Assembly (NCBI RefSeq): GCF_000002235.5
Contig: NW_022145604.1
Span: forward strand, 33,678,550-33,742,549
DNA from: Strongylocentrotus purpuratus
Taxonomy: Eukaryota > Echinodermata > Echinoidea > Camarodonta > Strongylocentrotidae
Reading direction: 5' to 3'
Length of the DNA: 64,000 nucleotides
In this document: piece by piece, positions 36,084 to 47,100 of the stretch
How the letters are laid out: the number at the start of each line of letters is the position of its first letter
Numbering within the stretch: position 1 is the first letter of the stretch
The notes under the pieces: model-generated
Told to the model about the DNA's origin: nothing
The model's database searches: none
Seen by the model: only the letters and a program-made list of their open reading frames with translations
Made by a program: the position numbers and the translations under genes

Positions 36084-39000
36084 ATAGCGCGAATTCCTGT
36101 ATATACTTGTACAGGAAGTCGGACAGATGACCCCCTTGATCGACGTTCATGATCACAAATAAAATACTAATCATATATATACAAATAATGTCCCCATAGC
36201 CCTGTCTAATCGTGGTTACTACAGTGTCCTCTTGTTTCGGAGTTGCAAAGTGCTTAAATAACGTAGGCATTGTAATAATTACTAAAGCCAATATCAGTTA
36301 ACTATAATAACTATAATAAGTTATGATTAAAAGTTATATTTCGAGTTATATAGCGCCAATTTTGAATGATTAGCGCTTTACAATGATATTATTAGCCCGG
36401 TCATAGGAAACAATGCAAGCCAGCGCACATTGTGTGCACCATCTCAACTCCCTGGGGAGCAATCCTCCTAAGCGGCTCATGGGCATTGAGAAGATCTTGT
36501 ACATGAGGGGTCTTACCTCCTACAGGGTATTCATTTATACACCCGAGTATAAAGCATCAATAATTGTGGATAAATTGCTTTGATGAAGGTCAAAAAGGCA
36601 GTGGGAAAGGTTCGAACTCGGGATCCTATTATCGGAAAGCATGCGCTCTACCAATCTTGAAAAGCCACATGCACATGAATGTGCATATAGCGCGAATTCC
36701 TGTATATACTTGTACAGGACGGTCGGACAGATGACCCCCTTGATCGACGTTCATGATCACAAATAAAATACTAATCATATATATACAAATAATGTCCCCA
36801 TAGCCCTGTCTAATCGTGGTTACTACAGTGTCCTCTTGTTTCGGAGTTGCAAAGTGCTTAAATAACGTAGGCATTGTAATAATTACTAAAGCCATATAGT
36901 TAACTATAATAACTATAATAAGTTATATTAAAAGTTATATTTCGAGTTATATAGCGCCAATTTTGGATGATTAGCGCTTTACAATGATATTATTAGCCCG
37001 GTCATAGGAAACAATGCAAGCCAGCGCACATTGTGTGCACCATCTCAACTCCCTGGGGAGCAATCCTCCTAAGCGGCTCATGGGCATTGAGAAGATCTTG
37101 TACATGAGGGGTCTTACCTCCTACAGGGTATTCATTTATACACCCGAGTATAAAGCATCAATAATTGTGGATAAATTGCTTTGATGAAGGTCAAAAAGGC
37201 AGTGGGAAAGGTTCGAACTCGGGATCCTATTATCGGAAAGCATGCGCTCTACCAATCTTGAAAAGCCACATGCACATGAATGTGCATATAGCGCGAATTC
37301 CTGTATATACTTGTACAGGAAGTCGGACAGATGACCCCTTGATCGACGTTCATGATCACAAATAAAATACTAATCATATATATACAAATAATGTCCCCAT
37401 AGCCCTGTCTAATCGTGGTTACTACAGTGTCCTCTTGTTTCGGAGTTGCAAAGTGCTTAAATAACGTAGGCATTGTAATAATTACTAAAGCCAATATCAG
37501 TTAACTATAATAACTATAATAAGTTATAATTAAAAGTTATATTTCGAGTTATATAGCGCCAATTTTGAATGATGAGCGCTTTACAATGATATTATTAGCC
37601 CGGTCATAGGAAACAATGCAAGCCAGCGCACATTGTGTGCACCATCTCAACTCCCTGGGGAGCAATCCTCCTAAGCGGCTCATGGGCATTGAGAAGATCT
37701 TGTACATGAGGGGTCTTACCTCCTACAGGGTATTCATTTATACACCCGAGTATAAAGCATCAATATTGTGGATAAATTGCTTTGATGAAGGTCAAAAAGG
37801 CAGTGGGAAAGGTTCGAACTCGGGATCCTATTATCGGAAAGCATGCGCTCTACCAATCTTGAAAAGCCACATGCACATGAATGTGCATATAGCGCGAATT
37901 CCTGTATATACTTGTACAGGACGGTCGGACAGATGACCCCCTTGATCGACGTTCATGATCACAAATAAAAATACTAATCATATATATACAAATAATGTCC
38001 CCATAGCCCTGTCTAATCGTGGTTACTACAGTGTCCTCTTGTTTCGGAGTTGCAAAGTGCTTAAATAACGTAGGCATTGTAATAATTACTAAAGCCAATA
38101 TCAGTTAACTATAATAACTATAATAAGTTATGATTAAAAGTTATATTTCGAGTTATATAGCGCCAATTTTGGATGATTAGCGCTTTACAATGATATTATT
38201 AGCCCGGTCATAGGAAACAATGCAAGCCAGCGCACATTGTGTGCACCATCTCAACTCCCTGGGGAGCAATCCTCCTAAGCGGCTCATGGGCATTGAGAAG
38301 ATCTTGTACATGAGGGGTCTTACCTCCTACAGGGTATTCATTTATACACCCGAGTATAAAGCATCAATAATTGTGGATAAATTGCTTTGATGAAGGTCAA
38401 AAAGGCAGTGGGAAAGGTTCGAACTCGGGATCCTATTATCGGAAAGCATGCGCTCTACCAATCTTGAAAAGCCACATGCACATGAATGTGCATATAGCGC
38501 GAATTCCTGTATATACTTGTACAGGAAGTCGGACAGATGACCCCCTTGATCGACGTTCATGATCACAAATAAAATACTAATCATATATATACAAATAATG
38601 TCCCCATAGCCCTGTCTAATCGTGGTTACTACAGTGTCCTCTTGTTTCGGAGTTGCAAAGTGCTTAAATAACGTAGGCATTGTAATAATTACTAAAGCCA
38701 ATATCAGTAAGTAATAAGTTATGATTAAAAGTTATATTTCGAGTTATATAGCGCCAATTTTGGATGATTAGCGCTTTACAATGATATTATTAGCCCGGTC
38801 ATAGGAAACAATGCAAGCCAGCGCACATTGTGTGCACCATCTCAACTCCCTGGGGAGCAATCCTCCTAAGCGGCTCATGGGCATTGAGAAGATCTTGTAC
38901 ATGAGGGGTCTTACCTCCTACAGGGTATTCATTTATACACCCGAGTATAAAGCATCAATAATTGTGGATAAATTGCTTTGATGAAGGTCAAAAAGGCAGT

Positions 39001-41144
39001 GGAAAGGTTCGAACTCGGGATCCTATTATCGGAAAGCATGCGCTCTACCAATCTTGAAAAGCCACATGCACATGAATGTGCATATAGCGCGAATTCCTGT
39101 ATATACTTGTACAGGAAGTCGGACAGATGACCCCCTTGATCGACGTTCATGATCACAAATAAAATACTAATCATATATATACAAATAATGTCCCCATAGC
39201 CCTGTCTAATCGTGGTTACTACAGTGTCCTCTTGTTTCGGAGTTGCAAAGTGCTTAAATAACGTAGGCATTGTAATAATTACTAAAGCCAATATCAGTTA
39301 ACTATAATAACTATAATAAGTTATGATTAAAAGTTATATTTCGAGTTATATAGCGCCAATTTTGGATGATTAGCGCTTTACAATGATATTATTAGCCCGG
39401 TCATAGGAAACAATGCAAGCCAGCGCACATTGTGTGCACCATCTCAACTCCCTGGGGAGCAATCCTCCTAAGCGGCTCATGGGCATTGAGAAGATCTTGT
39501 ACATGAGGGGTCTTACCTCCTACAGGGTATTCATTTATACACCCGAGTATAAGCATCAATAATTGTGGATAAATTGCTTTGATGAAGGTCAAAAAGGCAG
39601 TGGGAAAGGTTCGAACTCGGGATCCTATTATCGGAAAGCATGCGCTCTACCAATCTTGAAAAGCCACATGCACATGAATGTGCATATAGCGCGAATTCCT
39701 GTATATACTTGTACAGGAAGTCGGACAGATGACCCCCTTGATCGACGTTCATGATCACAAATAAAATACTAATCATATATATACAAATAATGTCCCCATA
39801 GCCCTGTCTAATCGTGGTTACTACAGTGTCCTCTTGTTTCGGAGTTGCAAAGTGCTTAAATAACGTAGGCATTGTAATAATTACTAAAGCCAATATCAGT
39901 TAACTATAATAACTATAATAAGTTATGATTAAAAGTTATATTTCGAGTTATATAGCGCCAATTTTGAATGATTAGCGCTTTACAATGATATTATTAGCCC
40001 GGTCATAGGAAACAATGCAAGCCAGCGCACATTGTGTGCACCATCTCAACTCCCTGGGGAGCAATCCTCCTAAGCGGCTCATGGGCATTGAGAAGATCTT
40101 GTACATGAGGGGTCTTACCTCCTACAGGGTATTCATTTATACACCCGAGTATAAAGCATCAATAATTGTGGATAAATTGCTTTGATGAAGGTCAAAAAGG
40201 CAGTGGGAAAGGTTCGAACTCGGGATCCTATTATCGGAAAGCATGCGCTCTACCAATCTTGAAAAGCCACATGCACATGAATGTGCATATAGCGCGAATT
40301 CCTGTATATACTTGTACAGGAAGTCGGACAGATGACCCCTTGATCGACGTTCATGATCACAAATAAAATACTAATCATATATATACAAATAATGTCCCCA
40401 TAGCCCTGTCTAATCGTGGTTACTACAGTGTCCTCTTGTTTCGGAGTTGCAAAGTGCTTAAATAACGTAGGCATTGTAATAATTACTAAAGCCAATATAG
40501 TTAACTATAATAACTATAATAAGTTATAATAAAAGTTATATTTCGAGTTATATAGCGCCAATTTTGAATGATTAGCGCTTTACAATGATATTATTAGCCC
40601 GGTCATAGGAAACAATGCAAGCCAGCGCACATTGTGTGCACCATCTCAACTCCCTGGGGAGCAATCCTCCTAAGCGGCTCATGGGCATTGAGAAGATCTT
40701 GTACATGAGGGGTCTTACCTCCTACAGGGTATTCATTTATACACCCGAGTATAAAGCATCAATAATTGTGGATAAATTGCTTTGATGAAGGTCAAAAAGG
40801 CAGTGGGAAAGGTTCGAACTCGGGATCCTATTATCGGAAAGCATGCGCTCTACCAATCTTGAAAAGCCACATGCACATGAATGTGCATATAGCGCGAATT
40901 CCTGTATATACTTGTACAGGAAGTCGGACAGATGACCCCCTTGATCGACGTTCATGATCACAAATAAAATACTAATCATATATATACAAATAATGTCCCC
41001 ATAGCCCTGTCTAATCGTGGTTACTACAGTGTCCTCTTGTTTCGGAGTTGCAAAGTGCTTAAATAACGTAGGCATTGTAATAATTACTAAAGCCAATATC
41101 AGTAACCTAATAACATAATAAGTATGATTAAAAGTATATTTCGA

Positions 41145-41644
41145 NNNNNNNNNNNNNNNNNNNNNNNNNNNNNNNNNNNNNNNNNNNNNNNNNNNNNNNN
41201 NNNNNNNNNNNNNNNNNNNNNNNNNNNNNNNNNNNNNNNNNNNNNNNNNNNNNNNNNNNNNNNNNNNNNNNNNNNNNNNNNNNNNNNNNNNNNNNNNNNN
41301 NNNNNNNNNNNNNNNNNNNNNNNNNNNNNNNNNNNNNNNNNNNNNNNNNNNNNNNNNNNNNNNNNNNNNNNNNNNNNNNNNNNNNNNNNNNNNNNNNNNN
41401 NNNNNNNNNNNNNNNNNNNNNNNNNNNNNNNNNNNNNNNNNNNNNNNNNNNNNNNNNNNNNNNNNNNNNNNNNNNNNNNNNNNNNNNNNNNNNNNNNNNN
41501 NNNNNNNNNNNNNNNNNNNNNNNNNNNNNNNNNNNNNNNNNNNNNNNNNNNNNNNNNNNNNNNNNNNNNNNNNNNNNNNNNNNNNNNNNNNNNNNNNNNN
41601 NNNNNNNNNNNNNNNNNNNNNNNNNNNNNNNNNNNNNNNNNNNN
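41145..41644. other. Assembly gap, exactly 500 N
   Basis: A round-number run of N marks a scaffold join of unknown true size. The last 40 bases before it are a degraded satellite start with several single-base losses, typical of a low-coverage contig end. Any frame crossing the gap is meaningless. Confidence 0.98.
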
Positions 41645-42812
41645 CGAGAGGCTCAAAGACAGGAAAGACAAAGCTAAAAAAACGGAGTAATAATTGCTCG
41701 CGTGAAAGACAGAATGTAGAATCCATTGTTTCGAAGAGCGAAAAGTCATGTCCCATAGAGTAATACACGCAAAATGTGAACAATTGACATGCCTCCTTTA
41801 ATCGCAAAAATACACCATGATACCTTTGTCAAAAATAAAAATTGTGAATATACTTTGTAGAAAATTGTCTCAGCTAGAACATATCAAAATTAAAAAGAAA
41901 ATTGATCCATATTTACAGAGATACAATCAATTTCCAAAAATATGCTGACGTCATAATATGCAAATTAAAATTTGAGTTTGGAGGCCATTATGATGACGTC
42001 ATGAGTTAATTGAGGATCAAATGAGACATGAAATCATATCTCCGACTCATAATCTATCCAAATATGAAAAAATATTAGGAGTTTCTATCTATTCTAAAGA
42101 GTTACAATGAATTTTATATAGGCATGTTTTTGCCCATGTATTGTAGATAAAGATAACGCAAATCCGCGCGTGCTGTCAACTTTGACGGACGCTCATTGCG
42201 TTAATAAAAGGTGAACAAGTTATCAAAATGCTTGGAAAAATGTACCAAATATAATGACAGAAAAAATTCGGCGATTCTATATTGCAAAATGCCAGTACGC
42301 GCGAAAACGCGCGCGCATGCGCGTGTGCGTAATTTTTTTATCAAATGCTCCATATGGCCTGAAACGTATGTAAAAAAAAATTGGGATGATTTTGAGCATT
42401 TTAATTTTTTCGCGCGCGTAAACGCGCGGACAACGCGTACGCGCATTTTTGCGCGCATTTATTGACCTGAAATTGACCGGACGGATATTGATTTAATCAT
42501 GATAAATATGAATGAAAAATACTTTCCGTTATGAAGATATGATCATAAGTTGATTTTCACAAAATGGCGCCTGGATGACGTCACGATGACCTTGAGTCTC
42601 TGAAAAGTCACGCAGTTCTAAGTTAGACTAAGATCTATCATCATTGAAAGTTTCATGATAATGGCTTTATTCAGTCTTGAGATATCCTGCGAACAAATTC
42701 GAGGAAGAATATAAAATAAATAATAATAATAAATAATAATAAAGAAAAATCTTGACGAAATCAAAAGGTGATACGTTGACTTCGTTACGTATCACCTAAA
42801 AAAATAAATAAA
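41645..42812. repeat. Diverged left-flank monomer of the 1284-bp family
   Basis: This aligns along its length with the core monomer but differs at many positions. It is much closer to the right flank at 62790-64000; both have CATGCCTCCTTTAAT and GTCTCAGCTAGAACATATC. It carries three perfect TGACGTCA sites (41946, 41994, 42576) and a CG-rich block at about 42297-42330. A 64-bp piece, 42749-42812, duplicates the hairpin-bearing start of the core monomer. Confidence 0.85.
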
Positions 42813-43298
42813 AATCTTGACGAAATCAAAAGGTGATACGTTGACTTCGTTACGTATCACCTAATGATACGTATACTTTGTACGCATCACCTAATGATTC
42901 CTTCAAAATTTGCAATTTCAACTTTCGATTGAAAATTTCGATATGATCCCAACATCTGATCGAAAAACAAAGTACACCGTTTTTATAGCCCATGGTCTCA
43001 GCTATAACATACCCCAATTTGGGAGAAAACAGAGCACACATAAGATAGATAGTGCTCATAGATGAATGCCATGTAGATTCATGATGTGAACGAAATTCAC
43101 CTTCCATAGACATAACACGCAAATGACGAAAATTCTGACATGTGGCCTTTAATTGAATTTTGTACTATGATGACCTCATTAAAATGAAACTTAGTGAAAA
43201 GTGATCTTGTAGAGAATTGCCTTATCTACAACATATCGACATTTCAAAGAGAATCGATGAATATTGAGAGAAATACACTACATTTTCCATAAATACAA

Positions 43299-43306
43299 TG
43301 ACGTCA
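43299..43306. promoter_or_regulatory. CRE-like TGACGTCA, site 1 of the monomer (representative)
   Basis: This is a perfect palindromic CREB/ATF octamer in the context CAATGACGTCATAAT. It recurs every 1284 bp in the 15 core monomers. Whether it is bound in vivo is unknown. Confidence 0.6.
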
Positions 43307-43765
43307 TAATATGCAATTTTGTATTTTTGACTTCCAAGGCCATTATGATGCCGTCAAGATGTACTTAATGGCCAAATGAGATATGAAATCATACCTCCGA
43401 CTCATACTCTATCTAAATATGAAAAAAAAATTGGCAATCCCTATTCATCCCAATGGACTTTTCATAGGCATGTTTTTGCCCATATATGCAATGTATTACA
43501 AAAATCGCGCGTACGGACGGTTATCTTGAACGGACGCTCATTCCGTTTTTAATAGTGATAAAGAGCTAAACATGGTATCAAATTTTCCGGAAAAATATGA
43601 GGAATATTCGGTCAAGAGCTTTTGCGGAGAAATTATTTTTCGTTCGGCCGTGACGAACGAAAACGTGCAAAAATGCGTGTTTTGCGTGATTTTTTATGAA
43701 ATGCTTAAAATGGCCTGAAACGTATGCAAAAAAAATTTAAGACGATTTTGAGCAATTTAAAATTT

Positions 43766-43820
43766 TACGCGCGCATTGACGCGCGCGCCTACGCGTACGC
43801 GCATTTTTGCGCGCATTTAT
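43766..43820. other. CpG-dense alternating purine-pyrimidine block (representative)
   Basis: Runs such as ACGCGCGCAT, GACGCGCGCGCC and TACGCGTACGCGCA lie inside an otherwise AT-rich monomer. Alternating CG/CA/TA steps favour left-handed Z-DNA and supply many CpGs. The block recurs in all 15 core monomers, with related versions in both flanks. Confidence 0.7.
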
Positions 43821-43935
43821 TGACCTCATATTGATCCGACGGATATTGATCTTAATCTTGATAAATATGAATGTAAAATTACTTTCCGTTATGAAGATAT
43901 GATCATAAGTTGATTTTTACAAAATGGCGCCTGGA

Positions 43936-43943
43936 TGACGTCA
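43936..43943. promoter_or_regulatory. CRE-like TGACGTCA, site 2 of the monomer (representative)
   Basis: A second perfect octamer lies 637 bp from the first, in the context GGATGACGTCACGATG, just after AAAATGGCGCC (an E2F-like GGCGCC). Context and octamer are also preserved in both flanking diverged monomers (42576 and 63835). Confidence 0.6.
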
Positions 43944-44113
43944 CGATGACTTTGAGTCTTTGAAAAGTCACGCAGTTCTAAGTTAGACTAAGATCTATCA
44001 TCAGTGAAAGATTCATAACAATGGCTTTATTGAGTCTTGAGATATCCTGCGAACAAATTCGAGGAAGAATAATAAATAAAAAAAAAATAAATAAAAATCT
44101 TGACGAAATCAAA

Positions 44114-44145
44114 AGGTGATACGTTGACTTCGTTACGTATCACCT
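44114..44145. repeat. Monomer-start hairpin (representative)
   Basis: AGGTGATACGT and ACGTATCACCT are perfect 11-bp inverted arms around a 10-base loop. A further half-similar ATGATACGTATAC and GCATCACCT follow. The element repeats in every core monomer and once extra at 42749-42812. Confidence 0.85.
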
Positions 44146-47100
44146 AATGATACGTATACTTTGTACGCATCACCTAATGATTCCTTCAAAATTTGCAATT
44201 TCAACTTTCGATTGAAAATTTCGATATGATCCCAACATCTGATCGAAAAACAAAGTACACCGTTTTTATAGCCCATGGTCTCAGCTATAACATACCCCAA
44301 TTTGGGAGAAAACAGAGCACACATAAGATAGATAGTGCTCATAGATGAATGCCATGTAGATTCATGATGTGAACGAAATTCACCTTCCATAGACATAACA
44401 CGCAAATGACGAAAATTCTGACATGTGGCCTTTAATTGAATTTTGTACTATGATGACCTCATTAAAATGAAACTTAGTGAAAAGTGATCTTGTAGAGAAT
44501 TGCCTTATCTACAACATATCGACATTTCAAAGAGAATCGATGAATATTGAGAGAAATACACTACATTTTCCATAAATACAATGACGTCATAATATGCAAT
44601 TTTGTATTTTTGACTTCCAAGGCCATTATGATGCCGTCAAGATGTACTTAATGGCCAAATGAGATATGAAATCATACCTCCGACTCATACTCTATCTAAA
44701 TATGAAAAAAAAATTGGCAATCCCTATTCATCCCAATGGACTTTTCATAGGCATGTTTTTGCCCATATATGCAATGTATTACAAAAATCGCGCGTACGGA
44801 CGGTTATCTTGAACGGACGCTCATTCCGTTTTTAATAGTGATAAAGAGCTAAACATGGTATCAAATTTTCCGGAAAAATATGAGGAATATTCGGTCAAGA
44901 GCTTTTGCGGAGAAATTATTTTTCGTTCGGCCGTGACGAACGAAAACGTGCAAAAATGCGTGTTTTGCGTGATTTTTTATGAAATGCTTAAAATGGCCTG
45001 AAACGTATGCAAAAAAAATTTAAGACGATTTTGAGCAATTTAAAATTTTACGCGCGCATTGACGCGCGCGCCTACGCGTACGCGCATTTTTGCGCGCATT
45101 TATTGACCTCATATTGATCCGACGGATATTGATCTTAATCTTGATAAATATGAATGTAAAATTACTTTCCGTTATGAAGATATGATCATAAGTTGATTTT
45201 TACAAAATGGCGCCTGGATGACGTCACGATGACTTTGAGTCTTTGAAAAGTCACGCAGTTCTAAGTTAGACTAAGATCTATCATCAGTGAAAGATTCATA
45301 ACAATGGCTTTATTGAGTCTTGAGATATCCTGCGAACAAATTCGAGGAAGAATAATAAATAAAAAAAAAAATAAATAAAAATCTTGACGAAATCAAAAGG
45401 TGATACGTTGACTTCGTTACGTATCACCTAATGATACGTATACTTTGTACGCATCACCTAATGATTCCTTCAAAATTTGCAATTTCAACTTTCGATTGAA
45501 AATTTCGATATGATCCCAACATCTGATCGAAAAACAAAGTACACCGTTTTTATAGCCCATGGTCTCAGCTATAACATACCCCAATTTGGGAGAAAACAGA
45601 GCACACATAAGATAGATAGTGCTCATAGATGAATGCCATGTAGATTCATGATGTGAACGAAATTCACCTTCCATAGACATAACACGCAAATGACGAAAAT
45701 TCTGACATGTGGCCTTTAATTGAATTTTGTACTATGATGACCTCATTAAAATGAAACTTAGTGAAAAGTGATCTTGTAGAGAATTGCCTTATCTACAACA
45801 TATCGACATTTCAAAGAGAATCGATGAATATTGAGAGAAATACACTACATTTTCCATAAATACAATGACGTCATAATATGCAATTTTGTATTTTTGACTT
45901 CCAAGGCCATTATGATGCCGTCAAGATGTACTTAATGGCCAAATGAGATATGAAATCATACCTCCGACTCATACTCTATCTAAATATGAAAAAAAAATTG
46001 GCAATCCCTATTCATCCCAATGGACTTTTCATAGGCATGTTTTTGCCCATATATGCAATGTATTACAAAAATCGCGCGTACGGACGGTTATCTTGAACGG
46101 ACGCTCATTCCGTTTTTAATAGTGATAAAGAGCTAAACATGGTATCAAATTTTCCGGAAAAATATGAGGAATATTCGGTCAAGAGCTTTTGCGGAGAAAT
46201 TATTTTTCGTTCGGCCGTGACGAACGAAAACGTGCAAAAATGCGTGTTTTGCGTGATTTTTTATGAAATGCTTAAAATGGCCTGAAACGTATGCAAAAAA
46301 AATTTAAGACGATTTTGAGCAATTTAAAATTTTACGCGCGCATTGACGCGCGCGCCTACGCGTACGCGCATTTTTGCGCGCATTTATTGACCTCATATTG
46401 ATCCGACGGATATTGATCTTAATCTTGATAAATATGAATGTAAAATTACTTTCCGTTATGAAGATATGATCATAAGTTGATTTTTACAAAATGGCGCCTG
46501 GATGACGTCACGATGACTTTGAGTCTTTGAAAAGTCACGCAGTTCTAAGTTAGACTAAGATCTATCATCAGTGAAAGATTCATAACAATGGCTTTATTGA
46601 GTCTTGAGATATCCTGCGAACAAATTCGAGGAAGAATAATAAATAAAAAAAAAAATAAATAAAAATCTTGACGAAATCAAAAGGTGATACGTTGACTTCG
46701 TTACGTATCACCTAATGATACGTATACTTTGTACGCATCACCTAATGATTCCTTCAAAATTTGCAATTTCAACTTTCGATTGAAAATTTCGATATGATCC
46801 CAACATCTGATCGAAAAACAAAGTACACCGTTTTTATAGCCCATGGTCTCAGCTATAACATACCCCAATTTGGGAGAAAACAGAGCACACATAAGATAGA
46901 TAGTGCTCATAGATGAATGCCATGTAGATTCATGATGTGAACGAAATTCACCTTCCATAGACATAACACGCAAATGACGAAAATTCTGACATGTGGCCTT
47001 TAATTGAATTTTGTACTATGATGACCTCATTAAAATGAAACTTAGTGAAAAGTGATCTTGTAGAGAATTGCCTTATCTACAACATATCGACATTTCAAAG

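Larger units (their letters stand above)
20752..41144. repeat. ~602-bp satellite array, 34 monomers plus a partial one
   Basis: Monomer starts (AACTATAATAACT) occur at 20752, 21361, 21965, 22553, 23156, 23761, 24365, 24969, 25572, 26175 and so on to 40503, with a 35th cut by the gap. Most periods are 599-605 bp. Exceptions are 609 (first), 588, 583, 591 and 508. Monomer 1 is the most diverged, so the array probably ends at its left side. Each monomer has AGCGCTTTACAATGATAT, a tRNA-like module on the minus strand, a perfect dyad ATGCACATGAATGTGCAT, and a TA-rich stretch. Uniform frames such as a 119-residue minus-strand ORF recur because the DNA recurs; they lack family similarity and are often broken by indels. 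Confidence 0.95.

Noticed and set aside
20987-41095. Recurring ~119-residue minus-strand and 63-residue plus-strand frames in the 602-bp array
   Set aside because: They recur only because the DNA is tandemly repeated. Many copies are frameshifted or truncated, frames overlap on both strands, and part of the peptide is a translation of the tRNA-like module. No domain is recognised.
20752-41144. CRISPR-like regular repeats
   Set aside because: The period is 602 bp with no unique spacers and no cas genes, in animal DNA. It is a satellite.
40737-41807. Long frames spanning 41145-41644
   Set aside because: They run through 500 N and are artefacts of translating the gap as open.
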